Assembly: GCA_964438605.1 (NCBI GenBank)
Contig: CAYTKT010000013.1
Span: 1-46,459, forward strand
Reading direction: 5' to 3'
From: Alangreenwoodia sp964438605
GTDB lineage: Bacteria; Bacillota; Clostridia; Peptostreptococcales; Anaerovoracaceae
DNA: 46,459 bases
Position numbers and translations under genes: made by a program. Under the pieces are notes generated by a model. That model saw only the letters and a list, made by a program, of their open reading frames with translations, had not been told where the DNA came from and searched no databases. Below are positions 43,680-46,459 of the stretch, one piece after another (positions within the stretch are counted from its first letter, which is position 1; each line of letters starts with the position of its first letter).

Positions 43680-45419
43680 ATGAGTATGATTAATATTACA
43701 ATTGATGGCAAACCTGTTCAGGTACCTGCCGGTACGACAGTGTTAGAAGCTGCGAAGCAGGCGGGCATCGACATTCCTACACTCTGTTACTTAAAGGATG
43801 TCAATGCAATCGGTGCCTGCAGGATGTGCCTCGTTGAAATCAAGGGTGCAAAGGCTCTCCAGGCTGCCTGCGTATATCCTGTGGCGGAAGGCAATGAGAT
43901 TTATACGGCTTCTCCGGCTGTTAAGGAAGCGAGAAAGATCAATCTCGAACTGCTTCTCTCGAATCACAAGAGAGAGTGTCTGACTTGCGTAAGAAGCAAG
44001 AACTGTGAATTACAGACTCTTGCAGAAGAACTCAATATTACAGAACTCAGATTTGAAGGCGAAACCTGCGATCTGCCGCTTGATGAAACGTCTCCTTCTA
44101 TCGTCAGAGACCCTCAGAAGTGTATCGCTTGTAGGCGTTGTGTTGCAGCCTGCAGAAACGTACAGAACATCGGCGTCATCGACGCTGTAAACAGAGGTTT
44201 CAATACGACGATCGCACCTGCGTTTGAACAGGGGCTCGGCGAGGTCGCTTGTGTAAACTGCGGCCAGTGTCTCGTTTCCTGTCCGGTTGGCGCTATTACG
44301 GAAAAGAGCGCGATAAAAGACGTATGGGCGGCAATCGCTGATCCTGACAAGATTGTCCTTGTGCAGACTGCCCCTGCTGTAAGAGCAGGCATCGGCGAGG
44401 AATTTGGAATGCCGATCGGCCAGGTTGCGACAAAGCAGATGGTAGGCGCTATGCTGGGTCTGGGGTTCGACAAAGTATTCGATACTGACACGGGTGCAGA
44501 CCTGACGATCTTGGAAGAAGGTACGGAACTGCTTCATAGAATTCAGAACGGCGGTAAACTGCCGATGATTACGTCCTGCAGTCCTGGTTGGATCAAGTAC
44601 TGCGAGCACTATTACCCTGAATTTATTGACAATCTGTCTTCCTGTAAGTCTCCGCATGAAATGTTTGGCGCGGTCTTAAAGACTTACTATGCGGAAACGA
44701 ACCATATCGATCCGTCGAAGATCGTGACGGTTTCCGTAATGCCTTGCGTAGCCAAGAAGTTTGAGTGCCAAAGACCTGAGATGAACGACAGCGGGTATCA
44801 GGATGTTGATTATGTTCTGACTACGAGAGAATTAGCGAGAATGATTAAGGAAGCCCGTATCGAGTTTAACGAATGTGACGGCGAATTTGAAAGCCCGTTC
44901 GGTCCGGCATCGGGCGCCGGTGTTATCTTCGGTGCGACCGGCGGCGTTATGGAAGCTGCTTTGAGAACTGTCGCTGACGTTCTGACCGGTAAAGATATTG
45001 AAGAAATCGAATATCACGATGTCAGAGGACTTGAGGGCATCAAGGAAGCGACGGTAAGCGTAGCGGGCATGGACATCAAGATCGCGGTCGCTCACGGTCT
45101 GGGCAACGCATCTGCACTGCTCGACAGAGTTAAGAACGGCGAAGCTGATTATCACTTTATTGAGATAATGGCTTGCCCTGGTGGCTGTGTAAATGGCGGC
45201 GGCCAGCCGATTCAGCCTGCAAGGGTCAGAAATTGGGTCAACATTCCTGAACTCAGAGCTCAGGCACTTTACGAAGAAGACAGAAATCTGCCGATCAGAA
45301 AGTCTCATAAGAATCCTGTCATTATGAAGAATATTTATGAAGATTGGCTGGGCGAGCCGGGCAGTGAAAAGGCTCATCAACTGCTCCACACGCACTATAC
45401 AAAGAGAGCGCGGTATTAA
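43680..45419 (+). CDS. hndD: [FeFe] hydrogenase catalytic subunit
   Basis: A 579-residue H2-evolving catalytic subunit. The N-terminus is a plant-type 2Fe-2S domain (CYLKDVNAIGACRMC), then a His-ligated 4Fe-4S site (HKRECLTC), two further 4Fe-4S motifs (CIACRRCVAAC and CVNCGQCLVSCP) and the H-cluster domain. The four H-cluster cysteines are visible: Cys300 (TSCSPGW), Cys356 (MPCVAKK), Cys499 and Cys503 (ACPGGCVNGGG). I start at 43680: AGGAGG at 43663-43668 is 11 bases upstream and rules out the ATG at 43668. With hndA and hndC it should form a trimeric or tetrameric complex that makes H2 from reduced ferredoxin and NADH. Maturases HydE, HydF and HydG are not in the window. Confidence 0.97.
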   Translation: MSMINITIDGKPVQVPAGTTVLEAAKQAGIDIPTLCYLKDVNAIGACRMCLVEIKGAKALQAACVYPVAEGNEIYTASPAVKEARKINLELLLSNHKRECLTCVRSKNCELQTLAEELNITELRFEGETCDLPLDETSPSIVRDPQKCIACRRCVAACRNVQNIGVIDAVNRGFNTTIAPAFEQGLGEVACVNCGQCLVSCPVGAITEKSAIKDVWAAIADPDKIVLVQTAPAVRAGIGEEFGMPIGQVATKQMVGAMLGLGFDKVFDTDTGADLTILEEGTELLHRIQNGGKLPMITSCSPGWIKYCEHYYPEFIDNLSSCKSPHEMFGAVLKTYYAETNHIDPSKIVTVSVMPCVAKKFECQRPEMNDSGYQDVDYVLTTRELARMIKEARIEFNECDGEFESPFGPASGAGVIFGATGGVMEAALRTVADVLTGKDIEEIEYHDVRGLEGIKEATVSVAGMDIKIAVAHGLGNASALLDRVKNGEADYHFIEIMACPGGCVNGGGQPIQPARVRNWVNIPELRAQALYEEDRNLPIRKSHKNPVIMKNIYEDWLGEPGSEKAHQLLHTHYTKRARY

Positions 45420-45984
45420 ATTGATAAGGTTAAAAATCGTGCAGATGCAGATAGTGTGCTGACAGTGACAGCGAATCGGCGCAGATTGGCGTCAGATTTG
45501 TTTTGGATTAGATTGAAGGCGACGGATTAATGCCAGATTATAATAACTTAATTCGTACCGGATTAGACTGACACAGGATCAGCGGGTTAATTTATGTTAA
45601 ATCAGGTGTTAGACAGAATCGGTTGTGTGCCATGTTAATCATATCTGAAACAAAACGATATAATAAGTAATGAAATAAGGCACTGCGGATGAAAGCACGA
45701 AAAAATGTGCAGTTCGTCTGTCAGTGCCTTTTTATTTATTTTTATTCCAAAACGCAGTTGCCGCAATTCTATTGCCTTTAAGCCGGCGGGTCCCTCGATG
45801 CCTGTGTCCGGCTCGGCATATTCCAAGTTTTATATGTTCTTTTTCAAACTGTTATTCGAATGATATGGTATCTTGCAATCCATCGCGCCGCTTTTGCTTT
45901 ACACGGCCACAGGACCTGTGTCAAGTTTTCTAACCGGTCCATGCGCTGTCTCTTGTTGCCGCTTTCTTTGGCCTATTTTGCTTT
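45420..45984. other. Spacer after the hydrogenase operon
   Basis: A terminator lies at 45677-45735. The rest, 45740-45984, shows no gene on either strand. A minus-strand TTGACA near 45920 has no good -10 partner. Confidence 0.4.
45677..45735 (+). terminator. Probable terminator after the hydrogenase operon
   Basis: AAGGCACTG at 45677-45685 pairs with CAGTGCCTT at 45722-45730 and is followed by TTTATTTATT. An inner hairpin (GCAC/GTGC) fills the loop. It lies about 260 bases after hndD. Confidence 0.7.
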
Positions 45985-46389
45985 CTAGCCTTGGGATCCT
46001 GGCTCCGCCTGTTGTGGCAGTTCTTGTTCCATCACGTCCCGCTTCATGCGGTAAAAGGTGCTGACCGCTACGCCGCAAAGTCCCGCTGCCACATTCGCCG
46101 TCAGATTCCCGTCAAGATATTGTTTCAGCACCAGCGGAAAGTTCGCCGGCGGCTGAATCCGCGGCCTTCCGAGGTGAACTCCCCTCGCTCTGGCTGCCGC
46201 AATCCCTTCTAACTGGGTCTGTTTGCGTCGTTTCTGTTCATCTTTTTGCAACGCGATTGCAATTTTGTTCGCTATCGCCTGAATCACAGCGTCCGCACTT
46301 TGGCCGCTTTGAAAAATTGCATCGGTCTGTGCAACCAGATCCGCATATTCCTTCGGACTGAATACTTCTTTTACCGTTCGATAATCCAT
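45985..46389 (-). CDS. Resolvase-like protein without a catalytic domain
   Basis: A 134-residue protein. Its C-terminal half, RRKQTQLEGIAAARARGVHLGRP... followed by a helix-turn-helix (AAGLCGVAVSTFYRMKRD), matches the end of small serine recombinases. The catalytic N-terminal domain with the active serine is missing and replaced by about 55 unrelated residues (MDYRTVKEVFSPKEYADL...). It has its own AAAGGGG ribosome site, so it looks expressed rather than a random fragment. It may be a DNA-binding regulator derived from a recombinase. Confidence 0.7.
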   Translation of the reverse strand: MDYRTVKEVFSPKEYADLVAQTDAIFQSGQSADAVIQAIANKIAIALQKDEQKRRKQTQLEGIAAARARGVHLGRPRIQPPANFPLVLKQYLDGNLTANVAAGLCGVAVSTFYRMKRDVMEQELPQQAEPGSQG

Positions 46390-46408
46390 GTTGTCCCCTT
46401 TCTAAACG

Positions 46409-46446
46409 AAAAGGGCCGAAAGAACGTTTCCTCCCTCCGGCCCTTC
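46409..46446 (-). terminator. Terminator-like hairpin upstream of the resolvase-like gene
   Basis: AAGGGCCG pairs with CGGCCCTT. In the minus direction it is followed by TTTTCGTTT. It either ends an upstream transcript or acts as an attenuator in the leader of the resolvase-like gene. Confidence 0.6.
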
Positions 46447-46459
46447 TCTTAACGTTGAT

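Overview
The window looks like a chromosomal segment from a strictly anaerobic, Gram-positive member of the Clostridia (Bacillota). The grounds are strong AGGAGG ribosome sites, a T-box and an L20 leader, an SLH-domain envelope protein, a sortase-type adhesin, long-form HPF, a one-polypeptide pyruvate:ferredoxin oxidoreductase and a multi-subunit NAD(P)-linked [FeFe] hydrogenase. I cannot fix the family or genus from sequence alone.

Layout: 1-460 holds a decayed IS5-type transposase end. 588-6716 is a leucine operon (T-box, leuA, leuC, leuD, leuB) with unusually long spacers. 7024-9806 is a secreted SLH protein with its own promoter region and terminator. 9810-10560 is a decayed stretch with an IS30-like remnant. 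10582-12018 is the infC-rpmI-rplT translation operon with its leader. Then come nadE (minus strand), a YhaM-like nuclease, recD2 and comF. 19385-20876 holds a raiA-type structured RNA, a cluster of DnaA boxes and the hibernation factor gene hpf. 20936-24719 is pyruvate:ferredoxin oxidoreductase.

25152-33486 is the accessory-looking part: an orphan cbiC packed with perfect inverted repeats, a tyrosine recombinase, an HU-like protein, three tandem GEMM-I (cyclic dinucleotide) riboswitch aptamers, a short translationally coupled ORF and a 1,635-residue cell-wall adhesin. The aptamers differ at the ligand-reading base (G in the first, A in the second and third). This array is the most unusual system in the window.

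33623-39080 carries serC-serA (minus strand), an ApgM-type phosphoglycerate mutase or homoserine kinase, and a D,D-carboxypeptidase. 39525-45419 is the hydrogenase operon: a DRTGG protein, a NuoE-like subunit, a GHKL ATPase, a 2Fe-2S protein, a NuoF-like subunit and an [FeFe] hydrogenase. Pyruvate oxidation by NifJ would yield the reduced ferredoxin that this hydrogenase can discharge as H2 together with NADH. The window ends in a small protein resembling the DNA-binding end of a serine recombinase, without its catalytic domain.
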